NCBI GenBank assembly: GCA_905182995.1
Contig: CAJJDP010000017.1
Coordinates: 653,331 to 717,330 of the forward strand
DNA length: 64,000 bases
Reading direction: 5' to 3'
Source of the DNA: Paramecium octaurelia
Lineage: Eukaryota; Ciliophora; Oligohymenophorea; Peniculida; Parameciidae
Shown here in pieces: positions 62,397 to 64,000 of this stretch (its first letter is position 1; every line of letters starts with the position of its first letter). The notes under the pieces were generated by a model. That model was not told where the DNA came from and ran no database searches. It saw only the letters and a list, made by a program, of their open reading frames with translations. A program made the position numbers and the translations under genes.

Positions 62397-62621
62397 ATGT
62401 CTAAGAGTACCGCAAAAATGGATTTTATAATTTTACCAAGCCAAAAATATTTTGTTTAAATTGATGAAAATATATACAACTATGAATTCAAAATTGTTCA
62501 CTCATTCACTTCATTTGATGAAGTTGTATTCTTTTGTAATATTTCCTCATTTGAACATTTGCATCTACATTATTTAAAGATTATACTTTTTATATTATAC
62601 TTCTCTAATGTCCAACATTGA
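62397..62621 (+). CDS. Possible small protein (74 residues)
   Basis: ATG to TGA, starting MSKSTAKMDFIILPSQKYFV. The first 50 residues look globular (YNYEFKIVHSFTSFDEVVFF), the last 20 hydrophobic. It overlaps the start of the next ORF in another frame by 14 bp, so at most one may be right, or an intron I cannot place joins them. Low confidence. Confidence 0.3.
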
Positions 62622-62826
62622 AAGAAACACTTTCTTCTTTTATGGTTTATTTTGGTCATTCACTTGCTCCAATTATTTTTTAGGAGCTCTAATAATTTTT
62701 TTTTTTGCAGGAATGCTGGCTTTTGCTTAAATAAGGGGAGTATCCTCATTTTTTGAAAGTTAAGAGTATAGAAATTCGGCTTAATTTGGTAATTAGTTAT
62801 TGGCTGATTAGTAAAGCTAATTTTGA
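62608..62826 (+). CDS. Small single-TM membrane protein
   Basis: 72 residues, single exon, starting MSNIERNTFFFYG. One strong hydrophobic helix (FLGALIIFFFAGMLAFA) is followed by a polar, Gln/Ser-rich tail ending ADQQSQF. The size and shape suit a small membrane-complex subunit. No family is recognised, and it overlaps the preceding ORF's end. Confidence 0.45.
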
Positions 62827-63205
62827 AAGGCTTAAGCACTATAATATTAGAATATTAAAGTACTTTAACATTTGATTATACATGAGCATCTACTGTTGGA
62901 TGTATTACTACTAAAAATAAAGGTTTTGATGGAAATAGGTAAAGCAATGCATAATTAAATTATAAGGGTATTATTAAAAGAAAAAGATCTGGTTAACAGA
63001 GTTTTATATACAAAAATCATGCGTCATATTGTTACTTACATATGATCTTGCATAATAATAATAATTATTTTATCTTTATAATAATTATAATATTTATTTT
63101 ACAATTAACATTGGAATTAATATTATAAAGAGAAAATTATGAAAATGACAATTATTGCATGTATGGTTTTTATGAATTTTAAATTAAATTATTTTCTTAT
63201 TATAA
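62827..63205. other. 379-bp AT-rich gap
   Basis: It lies between the small TM gene and the end of the RNA-binding protein gene. No gene is seen. Confidence 0.5.
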
Positions 63206-64000
63206 TCATATCTTTGCTTTCGTAAATGAGATCTGAATATTTCTTCCATCAATTTCTTCATTGTGCATTAAAGCCATAACTTCCAATGCCTATTTCAAGC
63301 TTTCCATCTTGACTAAACACATAAATTTAAACTATGAATTCAACACTTTGACAGCCTAAATATATCAAAGCAATACTTCCACTACGCCGTATTCAGAGAA
63401 GATGTCCCACATTGTTTCTGCATTGGAGGAAACCTTTTTAAGATTTGAGATATGAAGAACTTAACTTGGAGGTAATAATATCATTTTATTATTTGCATTA
63501 AATCTGGATATAAATTTCTGAATACCTATCTGTATCTTCGGAGCCTATGTAATAATCTTGCTCTCTATAAAGTGTGTCTAGGCCCACTAGTTTCTCAATA
63601 GAATCATCAGCTGCGAATGTGATTTATAAGTTGCTTTCGAAAAACTGGATATTTTGGCAGTGTTAATAAACGAAATAAGCTTAATCTTCTTTTAAATATT
63701 TCACCAAAGCAAAATTCTTCAGACTACAATGATGATTAATAACAATATGTTACTTAATTAAAATAATTTTATCTATGTTACCAAAATTGCTAAAGATATT
63801 GTAAATTTTTAGTGCATCTAAGTCTTTGCCTGAAATGCCATTCAAACAGACTGTTTTTGTTGATTAAATGTTTTTTGAAGAGGGAATAAGTTTTTAGCTA
63901 ATTGGCAGTACAGTTGCGCTTTAAGGTTTTGAATCAGCATCATTTATGACTACAATTCATATAACTTTAAAAATTACTTTCATTCAAAGAAGTAGAATGT
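63206..64000 (-). CDS. PTB/hnRNP-L-like RNA-binding protein, C-terminal RRM3-RRM4 (5' partial)
   Basis: The window holds the last 230 or so residues; the gene continues beyond 64000. Two RRMs follow each other. The first: TVCLNGISGKDLDALKIYNI, FSNFGNIDKIILI, NFALVKYLKEDQA, LQITFA. The second: SQVLHISNLKKVSSNAETMW, DIFSEYGVVEAVKVL, FMCLVKMESLKQALEVMALM, NIQISFTKAKI. The PPSQVLHISNL linker matches PTBP1 RRM4 (PPSATLHLSNIP). Four introns are visible. PTB-type proteins bind pyrimidine-rich RNA and affect splicing, stability or localisation. Confidence 0.82.

Overview
This window reads as macronuclear DNA of a ciliate, most likely Paramecium. Long reading frames appear only if TAA and TAG are read as glutamine and TGA is the sole stop. 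Genes carry tiny introns, nearly all 20-32 nt, that start GTA and mostly end TAG. The DNA is very AT-rich, intergenic gaps are often under 150 bp, and a tRNA whose anticodon loop reads TTA (a UAA-reading glutamine tRNA) lies at 48918-48989. Gene spans below include introns. Exon structures were worked out by hand, and for most genes the spliced length is a whole number of codons.

Layout. 1-5 kb: the end of a CNOT10-like gene (+), CTU2 (-), a kelch-repeat gene (+) and a mitochondrial branched-chain E2 (+). 5-12 kb: a small secreted Cys-rich protein, a Ser/Thr kinase, a probable mitochondrial ATP synthase b-like protein, MED7 and a GSK3-like pseudokinase. 12-20 kb: a small basic protein, SF-assemblin, a polytopic membrane protein, a membrane RING E3 with an EGF-like ectodomain, and several unknowns. 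21-25.5 kb: a zinc-finger coiled-coil gene and a DH-PH-PX-FERM RhoGEF meeting tail to tail. 25.7-34.1 kb: one very large IP3-receptor-type calcium release channel. 34-42 kb: a two-TM protein, a UBE2S-type E2, a PH-domain kinase back to back with an ULK-like kinase, the Rieske iron-sulfur protein and the proteasome ATPase RPT1. 42-49 kb: a large unknown, a GYGD potassium channel with a cyclic-nucleotide-binding-like tail, a cytoskeletal coiled-coil protein and tRNA-Gln(UUA). 49-57 kb: an ORF without a start codon, a PH-domain pseudokinase, a small N-myristoylation candidate, a long coiled coil with a regular higher-order repeat and a second two-TM protein. 57-64 kb: a zinc/coiled-coil/TLDc protein, another coiled-coil gene, two small ORFs and the end of a PTB/hnRNP-L-like RNA-binding protein.

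The genes do not form one pathway. This is ordinary gene-dense macronuclear sequence mixing housekeeping functions (respiration, ubiquitin-proteasome, tRNA thiolation, Mediator, CCR4-NOT, RNA binding) with ciliate signalling and cytoskeleton genes. I saw no transposon, retroelement, CRISPR array, telomere or operon. The most striking items are the reassigned-codon tRNA, the kinases with altered catalytic motifs, the DH-PH-PX-FERM and zinc/coiled-coil/TLDc architectures, the 226-residue periodicity of the 52-55 kb coiled coil, and two hairpins in the gap at 5797-6387.
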